Notes under the pieces: model-generated
What the model was told of the DNA's origin: nothing
Database searches by the model: none
Seen by the model: the letters and a program-made list of their open reading frames with translations, nothing else
Part shown: in pieces, positions 49,968 to 59,950 of the stretch
Layout of the letters: every line of letters begins with the position of its first letter
Position numbering within the stretch: the stretch's first letter is position 1
Source of the DNA: Massilia sp. METH4
Lineage (GTDB): Bacteria; Pseudomonadota; Gammaproteobacteria; Burkholderiales; Burkholderiaceae_D
Length of the DNA stretch: 64,000 nucleotides
Assembly: GCF_037094685.1 (NCBI RefSeq)
Contig: NZ_CP146614.1
Coordinates: 1,302,001-1,366,000 of the forward strand
Direction: 5' to 3'
Program-made: the position numbers and the translations under genes

Positions 49968-52900
49968 TCAGGCCGCCTTCCGCACGCCGTAGCCGCCGCT
50001 CGCACCACTGCCACCATTAGCGGCCTCGGACAAGGTCCACACATCCAGCATCGCCTGTTCCAGGTCCGCCGGCGCGGCGAACACGGGCAGGTTCAGCGAC
50101 GCGATCACGGCATCGACCGCGCCCTCGCCATGATCGGCCGCGCGCGCCAGTACTTGCGCTAGCAAGCGCTGCTGCGTGCGCCGCAGGGCTTGCTGCGCAT
50201 AGCTGCGCAACTGTTCCTGCGAACGGCTGGTGGCGGGCAGGTTGAGACCCCGCTCCAGCGTACCGATGCCGGCCTGCGCGCGCAGCCTGGTGCCCAGCGC
50301 CAGGAACGCGGGCAGGTCCATGCCATCCGGCCGCTGCACGGACAGCGCCGCGAACAGGAAGGCGGACACGCCCTCGATGCCTTCCAGCGCCTTCCACGCT
50401 TGCGCGAATTCCGGCTTCAGGTCGGGCACCGCATCGGCTTCCGACGCGGTGCCGGCCGGAGCGAGGCGGCCCGCCATGCCCGGCTCCGCGAACAGGCGGG
50501 AAAGCTCGGCGACGCCGCCGCTGCCGCTCAGTTGCTCCTTCGGCACGGCCAGCACGCCTTCCATCACGGCGCGCAGCGCGGAACGGCTGCGCGCATCGGC
50601 GGCCATCGCCACTTCGCGCGGCACGTTCAATGCATCCGCGTCGAGCGTGTCGAACACCGGATTCAGGTTCAGCGCCGACCAGGCCTGGCCCCAGGCCAGG
50701 ATCACGTCCGTCTCGGCCACGCCATGTTCCGTTGCCAGGTTGCGGATCATCAGCGGGCCGCAGCGGTTCACCACTTCGTTGGCCAGTACGGTGGCCAGGA
50801 TCGCATTGGCCAGCGGATGTGCCAGCGGCGAGCGCGTAGCCACCAGCAGCTCCGGGAAGTACGGCCGCAGCACGGATTCGGCCCAGCTTTCGTCGGTCAG
50901 CGGCAACGCGCCCAGCAGGCGCTTGTAGCGGTTCTTCACGTTGGCGATCACGACCGCCAGCTCCGGCGTCGTCAGGCCTCGGTTGTCGCCCTTCCGGCGT
51001 GCGAGCTCGGCCACCGACGGCAACATTTCCAGTTCACGCGACAGCGCGCCCTCTTCTTCCAGGCTGGCGATCAGCGCGGCGTACCCCTTCTGCACCGCCA
51101 CGTCGGACTGCGCTTGCAACTCGCGCACCAGGAGCCGCGTCTGCTGGGTATTGTCGCGCAGGACGAGGCGCACGATATCGTCCGTCATCTCGTTCAACGT
51201 GCGGTTGCGCTGCTCTTCGGTGATCAGGCCGGCGTTCACTTCCACGTCCAGCCAGATCTTCGCGTTCACCTCGTGGTCCGAGCAATCCACGCCGGCCGAG
51301 TTGTCGATCGCATCGGTGAAGATGTGTCCGCCCGCCAGCGCGAACTCGATGCGGCCAGCCTGCGTGGCGCCCAGGTTGCCGCCCTCGCCCACGACCTTGC
51401 AGCGCAATGCGTTGCCGTTGACGCGGATATGGTCGTTGGCGCGGTCCTTCACCTGGGCATTCGTTTCGGTGGATGCCTTGATGTAGGTGCCGATGCCGCC
51501 GTTATAGAACAGGTCCACGGGCGCCAGCAGGATACGGTGCATCAGCTCTTCGGGGCTGAGGGATGTCTCCTGGATGTCGAGCCCGGCGCGCACCTGCGGC
51601 GACAGCTCGATCGTCCGCAGCGAGCGCGGATACACGCCGCCGCCTTCGGAAATCAGGCTCTTGTCGTAGTCGTCCCACGACGAGCGGGGCAGCGCGAACA
51701 GGCGCTGGCGCTCGGCGAACGATTTTTCCGTGTCCGGATTCGGGTCGAGGAAGATGTGCCGATGGTCGAACGCGGCCAGCAGCCGGATCTTGTCGGACAG
51801 GAGCATGCCGTTGCCGAACACGTCACCCGACATGTCGCCCACACCGACCACGGTGAACGGCGTGGTCGCCATGTCATGGCCCATCTCGTAGAAGTGGCGC
51901 TTGACGGCTTCGAACGCGCCCTTGGCCGTGATGCCCAGCTTCTTGTGGTCGTAGCCGTTCGAGCCGCCGGAAGCGAACGCGTCACCCAGCCAGAAGCCGC
52001 GCTGCACGGCGATGCTGTTGGCGATGTCGGAGAACGTGGCCGTCCCCTTGTCGGCCGCCACCACCAGGTAGGGGTCGTCGCCGTCGTAGCGCACCGTGCA
52101 CTCGGGCGGCACGATCTTGCCCAGCACGCGGTTGTCCGTCACCTCCAGCAGGCTGGCGATGAACATGCGGTACACGGCTTCGCCTTCGGCCGCGATCACT
52201 TCGCGGGTGGCGCCGGCCGGCATTTGCTTGCACACGAAACCGCCTTTCGCGCCTGCGGGCACGATCACGGCATTCTTCACCATCTGCGCCTTCACCAGGC
52301 CCAGCACCTCGGTGCGGTAATCCTCCATGCGGTCCGACCAGCGCAGGCCGCCGCGGGCAACCGGGCCGCCGCGCAGGTGCACGCCCTCGAAGCGGCGCGA
52401 GAACACGTAGATCTCGCGGTACGGCTTCGGTTCCGGCAGCAGCGCGAGGTTGCTGGTGTCGAACTTGAAGATGATCTTGTCGCGCGGGTCCAGCACGCCC
52501 TGGTTGTGCACGTCCGGGCTCGGGTGGAAGTAATTCGTGCGCACGGTGGCCAGGATCAGGTCCAGCAGCGCCGCGAGGATCACTTCCAGGTCGGCATGAT
52601 TAACCTGCGGCAGGCGTGCCTTCAGCGCCACCAGCTGTTCGCGGGCGGCGGCGTGCTCTTCCTCGCTGCGCCCCGGATTGAAGCGCTGTTCGAAGGCGTC
52701 GACGATTTCCTTCACCAGCGCCGGCTGGCGGCGCAGGCTTTCGGCGATGTAGCGCACCGAGAATTGCGTGCCGGTCTGGCGCCAGTAGCTCATGTAGGCG
52801 CGCACCAGCTGCACCTGCCGGGGATTCAGGCCGCCTTCGACGACGAGGCCGTTCAGGCGGCCATCCTCGATATCATCGTTGAACAGGGCGGCGAACAGGT

Positions 52901-54737
52901 CTTCGGCCACCTGGGCCACGCCGGGGCGCGCCAGCTTTTCGGCCGACGTGGCGTCCACGGCCAGGCTGGTCACGTAATGGCGCTGGCCGTCGCTGGTCCT
53001 GATCGTGTGCGCCCGTTCGCGGTCGATCAGCACGCCGGCATTGTGCAGCGCGGGCATGATCGAAGACAGCGTGGGCGTGCGGTCCAGCGTGTAGATGCGG
53101 ATCGTGGTGACCGGGTTCTGCGCCGAGCCAAGTTCGATGCGCACCGCGGCGCGGTTCGACGTGCCGTTGCGCAGGATCTTTTCCAGGTCGTGGAAGGCCA
53201 CCGCGGGCGACGTGGCGGCCACGTAGTCGACCGGCAGCGTGGAGCACAGCCGGCGCAGGTTGTTGCGCAGGTGTTCGTCCGGCACCGCGTCGGCCAGTTC
53301 CGAGAAGCCCTCATGCCAGCCGTCGAGGATGGCCAGCAGCGGGCGCTGCACGTCGGTTTCCAGGTCGAGCGGGTAGCGGGCCGCGTGAGCGATCAGGTAC
53401 AGGCGGGCCAGCGGGCCGTCCGCCACCAGCGTGTGTGAGCTGACGTGCGTGGCGCCCGAGCTGTCCTGCAGGGCACGCGACAGCGCGGATGCCACGCTGG
53501 CGCTGTAGCGCTCGCGCGGCAGGTAGACCAGCACGTTCAGGTGGCGCGCATACACGTCGCGCCGCGCGAACACCTTGGTACGCGGCTGCTTGTACAGCGA
53601 CACGACGGCGCTGCACACTTCGGCCAGCCATTCGGGGTCCGCTTCCAGCGCCTCGGTGCGCGGCAGCGATTCCAGGATCTCGATGAATTTCTCGGCGCGG
53701 AAGCCTTCCTGGCGCAGGTTGGCGATCTTCAGCACCTGGGCGATGCGGCCGCGCGCGAACGGCAGCCGGGCCAGCGGGGTGAGCATGGCCGCGCGGGTGA
53801 ACAGGCCGATGAAGCAGTGTTCGCCCATCACGTTACCGCCGGCATCCGCGGCGCGCACGCCGATGAAGTCCAGCTGCTGGTCTCGGTGCAGCGTGCCGCC
53901 CACGTCGGCCTTCACGATCGAGAGGATGTGGCCGCGGCGGTTCAAGGTATCGAGGTCGCCCGGGATATTCGCCAGGCAGGTGCCGTACACGGGGTGCGCG
54001 GTATCCTGCAGCACGCCGATGCGGCTGGGCAGGTCGCGTTCCAGCTCGCGCGTGCCGGGCTTCACGTGGTAATAGGCGTAGCCGTGCACCTCGAAGCCTT
54101 CGTCGCGCGCCCATTGCAGGAAGGCGGCCGCCTCGGCCCCCTCCTCGCCCTGGCCCTGCACGGAAGTGGCGACAGTGGTGAAGCGGTCCTTCATCGTCTG
54201 CAGGTCGCGCTTCACGACGGCCGCGTCGCGTGCCACCATCTCGATGCCGCCGGTGAGCTGGCGCAGCGCCGCCTCGTCCGGTTCCTCGGCCAGCAGGCAA
54301 AGCACATAGGATTCGAGCCGCGCGCCCGCTTCGCCCACGGCGATGACGTTGCCGCCAGCGTCGCGCGTGACCGGCAGCACGGCATTCAGAACGCCGTTCA
54401 CCTGCACCTTCTGGCGCCGCAGCACCATCACGATCGAGTCGACGAGATACGGCATGTCGTCGTTCACGATCAGGAGCGCGGTGGCATGGCCGCCGCGGCC
54501 GTCGGCGTAGCGCAGCGTGGCGATCTGCGCACCCGGCGTCGAGCGGTGCGCCGCCTGCGTAAACCCTTCCACCAGCACCGGCGCCAGGCTTTCCGGCAGC
54601 GTGTCGGCGAGGTCTTCGTCATCGAGCGATTTCAGCCAGGCGGCGATCAGCGCCTGCACGGGCGTACCCTCGGTGGTCTTGCCTGCGTTGACGAGTTCAA
54701 GGGTCTCTTTACGCAGTTGCTGCGGCATCTTTGTCAT
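49968..54737 (-). CDS. gdhB: NAD-specific glutamate dehydrogenase, large (180 kDa) type
   Basis: A 1589-residue protein of the L-GDH class known from Streptomyces and Pseudomonas aeruginosa. The N-terminal half contains ACT-like regulatory repeats. The catalytic core begins around residue 800, with GGPVARGGLRWSDRMEDYRTE and the Lys-containing VKNAVIVPAGAKGGFV. A nucleotide-binding segment follows (VVGEGGNLGATQAGR). It oxidises glutamate to 2-oxoglutarate and ammonia, in P. aeruginosa under allosteric control by arginine. A GGAG site fixes the start at 54737. Position between astB and astE links it to arginine breakdown. Confidence 0.92.
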   Translation of the reverse strand: MTKMPQQLRKETLELVNAGKTTEGTPVQALIAAWLKSLDDEDLADTLPESLAPVLVEGFTQAAHRSTPGAQIATLRYADGRGGHATALLIVNDDMPYLVDSIVMVLRRQKVQVNGVLNAVLPVTRDAGGNVIAVGEAGARLESYVLCLLAEEPDEAALRQLTGGIEMVARDAAVVKRDLQTMKDRFTTVATSVQGQGEEGAEAAAFLQWARDEGFEVHGYAYYHVKPGTRELERDLPSRIGVLQDTAHPVYGTCLANIPGDLDTLNRRGHILSIVKADVGGTLHRDQQLDFIGVRAADAGGNVMGEHCFIGLFTRAAMLTPLARLPFARGRIAQVLKIANLRQEGFRAEKFIEILESLPRTEALEADPEWLAEVCSAVVSLYKQPRTKVFARRDVYARHLNVLVYLPRERYSASVASALSRALQDSSGATHVSSHTLVADGPLARLYLIAHAARYPLDLETDVQRPLLAILDGWHEGFSELADAVPDEHLRNNLRRLCSTLPVDYVAATSPAVAFHDLEKILRNGTSNRAAVRIELGSAQNPVTTIRIYTLDRTPTLSSIMPALHNAGVLIDRERAHTIRTSDGQRHYVTSLAVDATSAEKLARPGVAQVAEDLFAALFNDDIEDGRLNGLVVEGGLNPRQVQLVRAYMSYWRQTGTQFSVRYIAESLRRQPALVKEIVDAFEQRFNPGRSEEEHAAAREQLVALKARLPQVNHADLEVILAALLDLILATVRTNYFHPSPDVHNQGVLDPRDKIIFKFDTSNLALLPEPKPYREIYVFSRRFEGVHLRGGPVARGGLRWSDRMEDYRTEVLGLVKAQMVKNAVIVPAGAKGGFVCKQMPAGATREVIAAEGEAVYRMFIASLLEVTDNRVLGKIVPPECTVRYDGDDPYLVVAADKGTATFSDIANSIAVQRGFWLGDAFASGGSNGYDHKKLGITAKGAFEAVKRHFYEMGHDMATTPFTVVGVGDMSGDVFGNGMLLSDKIRLLAAFDHRHIFLDPNPDTEKSFAERQRLFALPRSSWDDYDKSLISEGGGVYPRSLRTIELSPQVRAGLDIQETSLSPEELMHRILLAPVDLFYNGGIGTYIKASTETNAQVKDRANDHIRVNGNALRCKVVGEGGNLGATQAGRIEFALAGGHIFTDAIDNSAGVDCSDHEVNAKIWLDVEVNAGLITEEQRNRTLNEMTDDIVRLVLRDNTQQTRLLVRELQAQSDVAVQKGYAALIASLEEEGALSRELEMLPSVAELARRKGDNRGLTTPELAVVIANVKNRYKRLLGALPLTDESWAESVLRPYFPELLVATRSPLAHPLANAILATVLANEVVNRCGPLMIRNLATEHGVAETDVILAWGQAWSALNLNPVFDTLDADALNVPREVAMAADARSRSALRAVMEGVLAVPKEQLSGSGGVAELSRLFAEPGMAGRLAPAGTASEADAVPDLKPEFAQAWKALEGIEGVSAFLFAALSVQRPDGMDLPAFLALGTRLRAQAGIGTLERGLNLPATSRSQEQLRSYAQQALRRTQQRLLAQVLARAADHGEGAVDAVIASLNLPVFAAPADLEQAMLDVWTLSEAANGGSGASGGYGVRKAA

Positions 54738-54950
54738 CTGCTTCTCCAGTTTTCCAGTATCCGTGATGTGTGCTGCGCACCGGCTCGTGGCCGGCGCATG
54801 TGCAATGGGGCCGAGGATCGCCCAGCCCCATCGGTTCTTCAATCTGCCAAATTGGTCAAGACTTTCGCTGCCAGCGAGCCGAAACGCATGCACTCACCCC
54901 AAAAGCGGAAGGCAGGGGCAAGAGCATGCAGTACCGGCTCGCACGCAATA

Positions 54951-56291
54951 TCAATTCAGATCATACAACCCCGGCAACCCCAGCAGGCGCTCCAGTTCCT
55001 CCAGTGCGGCGGCAATCTCGATCGCCAGCGCGGGATCGGCCAGGTCCTGTGGCGCCAGCTGGTCCCGATAGTGTTTTTCCACCCAGGCCACAAGTCGGTG
55101 ATACAGGTCTTCCGTCATGATCACGCCCTGGCGCATGGCGGCCGCTTCCTCGTCGGTCAGTGCCACGCGCAGGCGCAGGCACGCCGGGCCGCCGCCGTTG
55201 CGCATGCTCTGGCGCAGGTCGAAGTGCACCAGCTCATCCACGGGGCCGCCGCCGGTCACCAGGCCTTGCAGGTACCTGGCCACCGCGGCGTTTTCCTCGC
55301 ATTCGCGCGGGATCACCAGCGCCATCTTGCCATCCGGCTTGGACAGCAGCTGGCTGTTGAACAGGTAGCTCTGCACCGCATCCGCCACCGACACCATGCC
55401 GGTGTCGACACGGATCGGGCGCAGTTCGGCATCGACGCCGTCGAGCGCCTGGCGCAGCTTCAGCAGCGCACCCTGCTCGTCCGCGAACGCCTGTTCGTGG
55501 TAGAACAGCACGTCGGCATTGCCGACGGCGATCACGTCGTTGTGGAACACGCCCTGGTCGATCACTTCCGGATTCTGCTGCACGAACACGGTGCGCGCTT
55601 CCGGCAAGCCGTGCAGGCGGGCGATGGCTTCCGACGCTTCCAGCGTCTGGCGCGCCGGGTAGCGCTTCGGCGCCGGCGCATTCGGGTCGAATTCGACGCG
55701 GCCGTAGACGAACAGCTCGACGGCATCGGCGCCGTGCTCGCGGCACAGGCGCGTGTGATTGGCGGCGCCTTCGTCGCCGAACGCCGGGGTGGGCGGCAGC
55801 GCGTCGTGCACGGCGAAGCGGACTTCGTCATGGAAGATCGCGCGCAGCGCGCGGCCCGACTGAACGTGCTCGTGCGAGCGATGCAGCTTGTTGTTCAGGT
55901 TTGCCGGCGTGAAGTGCACGCGGCCATCCTGCGTATCGCGCGACGGACTGACCGTGGCCGCGTTCGCCGTCCACATCGGCGATGCCGAATAGGCGCTGGC
56001 CAGGATCACCGGCGATTCCTTGTACGCGCGCGCCAGCACGTCGGCATCGCTGCCCGTGAAGCCCAGGCTGCGCAGCAGCCGGAAGTTCGGGCGCGCTTGC
56101 GGCGGCAGCACACCCTGCGCGAAACCGCGCGCGGCCAGGGCGCGCATCTTGGCCAGGCCCTGCAAGGCGGCCTGCCGCGGATTCGACGCGCTTTTCACGT
56201 TGTTGAACGAGGCCACGTTGCCGAAGGACAGGCCGGCATAGTTGTGCGACGGGCCCACCAGGCCGTCGAAATTGAATTCACGCGTGCTCAT
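54951..56291 (-). CDS. astB: N-succinylarginine dihydrolase (AstB)
   Basis: A 446-residue enzyme of the guanidino-group-modifying fold. It turns N-succinylarginine into N-succinylornithine, ammonia and CO2. The N terminus [21 protein letters not shown] is diagnostic. Catalytic residues fall in [11 protein letters not shown] (His) and in [12 protein letters not shown] (Cys). Length equals E. coli AstB. An AAGGAG site supports the ATG at 56291, eight bases after astD. The 213-bp gap to gdhB has no gene and may hold a secondary promoter. Confidence 0.95.
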   Translation of the reverse strand: MSTREFNFDGLVGPSHNYAGLSFGNVASFNNVKSASNPRQAALQGLAKMRALAARGFAQGVLPPQARPNFRLLRSLGFTGSDADVLARAYKESPVILASAYSASPMWTANAATVSPSRDTQDGRVHFTPANLNNKLHRSHEHVQSGRALRAIFHDEVRFAVHDALPPTPAFGDEGAANHTRLCREHGADAVELFVYGRVEFDPNAPAPKRYPARQTLEASEAIARLHGLPEARTVFVQQNPEVIDQGVFHNDVIAVGNADVLFYHEQAFADEQGALLKLRQALDGVDAELRPIRVDTGMVSVADAVQSYLFNSQLLSKPDGKMALVIPRECEENAAVARYLQGLVTGGGPVDELVHFDLRQSMRNGGGPACLRLRVALTDEEAAAMRQGVIMTEDLYHRLVAWVEKHYRDQLAPQDLADPALAIEIAAALEELERLLGLPGLYDLN

Positions 56292-56299
56292 GGAACTCC

Positions 56300-57781
56300 T
56301 TAAAACGTCAGGCCCGGGGAGAGCTTCTCGGGCATGGCCAGCGTGCCGTTCTCGATCGAGGCGACCGGGTAGGCGCAGTAATCGGCCGCGTAATACGCGC
56401 TGGGCCGGTGGTTGCCGGATTTGCCGACGCCGCCGAACGGCGCCGTGCTGGCCGCGCCCGTGGTGGGGCGGTTCCAGTTGACGATGCCGGCGCGGGCGCG
56501 CAGCTGGAATTTCTTCCACAGGCTTTCCTCGTTCGACAGCAGGCCGGCGGCCAGGCCGAATTCGGTATTGTTGGCAATGCGCAGCGCGGTGTCGAAATCG
56601 TCGGTGCGATACACCTGCAACAAGGGGCCGAACCATTCCTCGTCGGGAATGCCCTGGGCATCGGTCACGTCGACGATGCCGGCCGAGACGAAGCCCGTCT
56701 CCGGTTTCAATTGCTTCATTTCCAGCAGCAGCTTGCCGCCCTTGGCCACCATGTCGTGCTGCGCCTGCACCAGTTTTCCGGCCACGGCGGCGGATACCAC
56801 GGGGCCCATGAACGGCTGCGGTTCGGCGTGCGATTCACCCACCTGGATTTTCGCGGCCACCTCGACCAGGCGCTCGATGAAGGCGTCGCCCTTCTCGCCT
56901 TTCTGCACAACGAGCCGGCGCGCGCACGTGCAGCGCTGGCCGGCCGAGATGAACGCCGACTGGATCGCCATGAACACGGCGGCGTCGATATCCTGCACGT
57001 CCCATACGACGAGCGGGTTGTTGCCGCCCATTTCCAGCGCCAGCAACTTGCCCGGCTGCCCGCCGAACTGGCGGTGCAGCGCGGCGCCCGTCTGGCTGCT
57101 GCCGGTGAACAGCACGCCGTCGATGTCGGCGTTCTGGCCGAGCGCCACGCCGGTATCGCGGCCGCCGTTGACGAGGTTGATCACGCCCGCGGGCAGGCCC
57201 GCCTGCTCCCACAGCTGCACGGTCTTGATCGCCGTGCGCGGCGCGTATTCGCTGGGCTTGAACACCACGGTGTTCCCGGCGATCAGTGCCGGCACGATGT
57301 GGCCGTTCGGCAGGTGGCCGGGGAAGTTGTACGGGCCAAACACGGCGAATACGCCGTGCGGGCGGTGGCGCAGCACCGCTTCGCCGTCGGCCACCTTGTT
57401 GTGCACTTCGCCGGTGCGCGCGTTGTACGACTGGATCGAGATGTCGACCTTGTTCGCCATCGTCGTCACCTCGGTGCGCGCTTCCCACATCGGCTTGCCC
57501 ACCTCCTGGGCGATCAGCTCGGCCAGGGCCTCGTTGTTTTCCTTGAGCAGGTCGCGGAAACGCGTAGCGATGGCGATGCGCTCTTCCAGCGCCCGTTCGG
57601 CCCAGGGTTCGAAGGCCGCGCGGGCGGCGCTGCATGCCGCGGCCACGTCGTCGGGCGAAGCGGCCTTGCCGCGCCACGTTTCCCTGCCGGTGGCCGGGTC
57701 GATGGTGATCAGCTCGGCACCTTGGCCCGCTTGCCAGCGGCCGGCGATGTAGTTGGACAGGACTTGTTCGGTCATGGGCAT
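56300..57781 (-). CDS. astD: Succinylglutamate-semialdehyde dehydrogenase (AstD)
   Basis: A 493-residue aldehyde dehydrogenase. The NAD site is [18 protein letters not shown] and [11 protein letters not shown]. The general base Glu is in [10 protein letters not shown] and the catalytic Cys is in [12 protein letters not shown]. These segments are those of the AstD group within the ALDH superfamily, and the neighbours confirm the role: oxidation of succinylglutamate semialdehyde. The start at 57781 overlaps the preceding gene region; an ATG two codons later is equally possible. Confidence 0.95.
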   Translation of the reverse strand: MPMTEQVLSNYIAGRWQAGQGAELITIDPATGRETWRGKAASPDDVAAACSAARAAFEPWAERALEERIAIATRFRDLLKENNEALAELIAQEVGKPMWEARTEVTTMANKVDISIQSYNARTGEVHNKVADGEAVLRHRPHGVFAVFGPYNFPGHLPNGHIVPALIAGNTVVFKPSEYAPRTAIKTVQLWEQAGLPAGVINLVNGGRDTGVALGQNADIDGVLFTGSSQTGAALHRQFGGQPGKLLALEMGGNNPLVVWDVQDIDAAVFMAIQSAFISAGQRCTCARRLVVQKGEKGDAFIERLVEVAAKIQVGESHAEPQPFMGPVVSAAVAGKLVQAQHDMVAKGGKLLLEMKQLKPETGFVSAGIVDVTDAQGIPDEEWFGPLLQVYRTDDFDTALRIANNTEFGLAAGLLSNEESLWKKFQLRARAGIVNWNRPTTGAASTAPFGGVGKSGNHRPSAYYAADYCAYPVASIENGTLAMPEKLSPGLTF

Positions 57782-57782
57782 C

Positions 57783-58829
57783 TCACTGGTTTTTCTTGAC
57801 GTTCAGCGGCAGCGTGCGCACGGTGGCGCCGGTACCGCAATGCAGCAGCTGTTGTTCGGCGGTGGACAGGTCGATGCTGCCGTTCACGTTGACCGCCTCG
57901 CTGACGATCATGCGGAAGTCGCGCAGCGTGGTGTTCGACACCAGCGTGGGTTCCACGTTGGCCGGCGCGCAGGCGTGCACCATGTCGTCGTCCGGCGCCA
58001 CGATTGCCAGCTCGCTGTCGCGCAGCGCGCGCAGTTCGGACACGCGGGCCTGCAAGACGGGGCCGGCATCGAAGATGTCGACGTAGCCCTCGTAGTGCAT
58101 GCCTTCCTGCTCCAGCAGGCGGCGCGCCGGCGCGGTGGACTTGTGCACGGCGCCGACGACGTCCTGCGCATCCTGCGGCAGGTAGGCGATGTACAGCGGC
58201 TGGCGCGGCATCAGCTCGGCGATGAAGGATTTCTTGCCCAGCGCCGTCAGGTCGTCCACGTGGTGGAAATCCATCTTGAAGAAGTGCCGGCCCAGGCCTT
58301 CGTAGAACGGCGAGCTGCCATCCTCGGCCTGGTAGCCGCGCATCTCGGCGATGATCTTTTCCGTGAACAGGTGCGGGAACTGGGCGATGAACAGGAAGCG
58401 GCTTTTCGACAGCAGCTTGCCGTTGTGGCCGACGCGGTAGTCCGGGTGCAGGAACAGCGAACACAGTTCCGACGAGCCGGTGAGGTCGTTGGACAGGTAC
58501 AGCGTTTCCATCCTGGTAAACACGTTCAGCTCGCGGCTCGAATGCACGAGCGTGCCGATGCGGTAGTTGTAGAACGGTTCCGTCAGGCCCACGGCGCCCT
58601 TGATGGCGCACACGCCGGCCAGGCGCTTGTTCACCGTGTCTTCCATCACGAACACATAGTCGCGCTCTTCCGGCGGAATGGTTTCGGCGAATGAGGCGCA
58701 CGCGGTGGCCAGGCGGTCGCCCAGCATTTTCATGTCCGGCTTCAGCGTGGTCATGCCGGTGCCGACCTGGCTCGCCAGGTCGTACAGGCCTTGCAGGTCG
58801 TTCCCGTTGATGGCGCGTACAACAAGCAT
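57783..58829 (-). CDS. astA: Arginine N-succinyltransferase, second subunit (AstA/AruG)
   Basis: A 348-residue GNAT-related acyltransferase. It begins MLVVRAINGNDLQGLYDLA and contains FYNYRIGTLVHSS, DLTGSSELCSLFLHPDYR and FFKMDFHHVDDLTALG, typical of the AstA family. It transfers succinyl from succinyl-CoA to the alpha-amino group of arginine. It is one of two tandem paralogues, as in the AruF-AruG heteromer of Pseudomonas. A GAGGAG site precedes the start, 10 bases after the first subunit. Confidence 0.93.
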   Translation of the reverse strand: MLVVRAINGNDLQGLYDLASQVGTGMTTLKPDMKMLGDRLATACASFAETIPPEERDYVFVMEDTVNKRLAGVCAIKGAVGLTEPFYNYRIGTLVHSSRELNVFTRMETLYLSNDLTGSSELCSLFLHPDYRVGHNGKLLSKSRFLFIAQFPHLFTEKIIAEMRGYQAEDGSSPFYEGLGRHFFKMDFHHVDDLTALGKKSFIAELMPRQPLYIAYLPQDAQDVVGAVHKSTAPARRLLEQEGMHYEGYVDIFDAGPVLQARVSELRALRDSELAIVAPDDDMVHACAPANVEPTLVSNTTLRDFRMIVSEAVNVNGSIDLSTAEQQLLHCGTGATVRTLPLNVKKNQ

Positions 58830-58839
58830 GAATGTCTCC

Positions 58840-59871
58840 TCAGATGCGTACGCAGGTCACGCTGTCGCCCTCGGCGACGCGCAGGATGTCCTGGACTTCG
58901 GGCGGCAGCGCCACGGCGTCGCAGCCCTCCAGGTCGGGGCAGGGAAGCGTCACGGCGCGGAAGGCCGCGCTGTCGGCGTTCGACACCGCATAGTTGAACA
59001 GCGGGCCTTCCCTGGTGCGGGCCGCGCCGGTGCGCACGCGCAGCTTTTGCGAGCTGGTGAAGGTGCGCAGCGAATGCTTGTGGGCCTGCAGGATCGGGCC
59101 GCCGTCGAAGATGTCGATGTATTCGTCGGCCTCGAAGCCTTCGGCCGTGAGCAGGTTGAACGCCAGCTCGCCGGACGGGTGGATCTGGCCCATCACCGCC
59201 TGGGCATCGCCCGGCAGCAACGGCACGTACACCGGGTAGTGCGGCATCAGCTCGACGATCAGCGTGCGGTTGCGCGCTCCGCCGATCGTGCGTTCGGCAT
59301 CGAGGAAATCCATCTTGAAGAACTTGCGGCCGACAGCGTTCCAGAACGGCGACTGGCCGTCTTCGTCGGTCACCCCGGCCAGCGGCACGAAGAAGCGGTC
59401 GCCGAAACGCTGCGGGTGCTGCGCCGCATACAGGAGACGGGAACGCGACAGCAGCGCCGCTTCCGGCCCGCCCTGCACTTCCGGCGCCACGTAGAACGAC
59501 GACAGTTGCGAATACGCCGTGAGTTCCGAGCACAGGGTGAGCGCGTGCACGCTGTGGCAGATGTTCAGGTCACGGGAGACCTGCTGGATCACATCGTTGC
59601 GGAAGGCGAAATAGGTGCCGTTGGAGCCGGCGGAGGCGAAGATGGCGGCCGTGCCGCGGATCTGGCGTTCCTTCACCGATTCGAGCACGAACAGGTAGGA
59701 CTCTTCGCTGGGAATGTCGACCTGGGCGGCCATCGATGCCAGCGAACGCTCGACGGCCATCACGATCTTGTCGCGGCTGCGGGGCAGCGTGTGCACCCCC
59801 GGGATGTTCACCGCGGCCAGCGATTCGAGCGCGGGAATATCCGTGGTTTCCACCGGACGGACGACGTACAT
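58840..59871 (-). CDS. aruF: Arginine N-succinyltransferase, first subunit (AstA/AruF)
   Basis: A 343-residue paralogue of the following gene. It begins MYVVRPVETTDIPALESLA and has FAFRNDVIQQVSRDLNIC, LSSFYVAPEVQGG and FFKMDFLDAERTIGG. In Pseudomonas the two subunits, alpha (AruF) and beta (AruG), make one enzyme that acts on arginine and ornithine. An AGGAG site supports the start at 59871. It follows astC by about 80 bases. Confidence 0.9.
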   Translation of the reverse strand: MYVVRPVETTDIPALESLAAVNIPGVHTLPRSRDKIVMAVERSLASMAAQVDIPSEESYLFVLESVKERQIRGTAAIFASAGSNGTYFAFRNDVIQQVSRDLNICHSVHALTLCSELTAYSQLSSFYVAPEVQGGPEAALLSRSRLLYAAQHPQRFGDRFFVPLAGVTDEDGQSPFWNAVGRKFFKMDFLDAERTIGGARNRTLIVELMPHYPVYVPLLPGDAQAVMGQIHPSGELAFNLLTAEGFEADEYIDIFDGGPILQAHKHSLRTFTSSQKLRVRTGAARTREGPLFNYAVSNADSAAFRAVTLPCPDLEGCDAVALPPEVQDILRVAEGDSVTCVRI

Positions 59872-59950
59872 AGGCACTCCTGGTTTGAATGAAACCGCCG
59901 GCGCAACGGGTGGCCGCGCCGGCGGCATGAACGACGTCGGTAAGGCGCGA

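Noticed and set aside
50190..53438. A 1082-codon open frame on the plus strand
   Set aside because: It lies opposite gdhB, which has clear GDH motifs. The translation is His/Arg/Gln/Val-rich without domains, as is typical for antisense frames in high-GC DNA.
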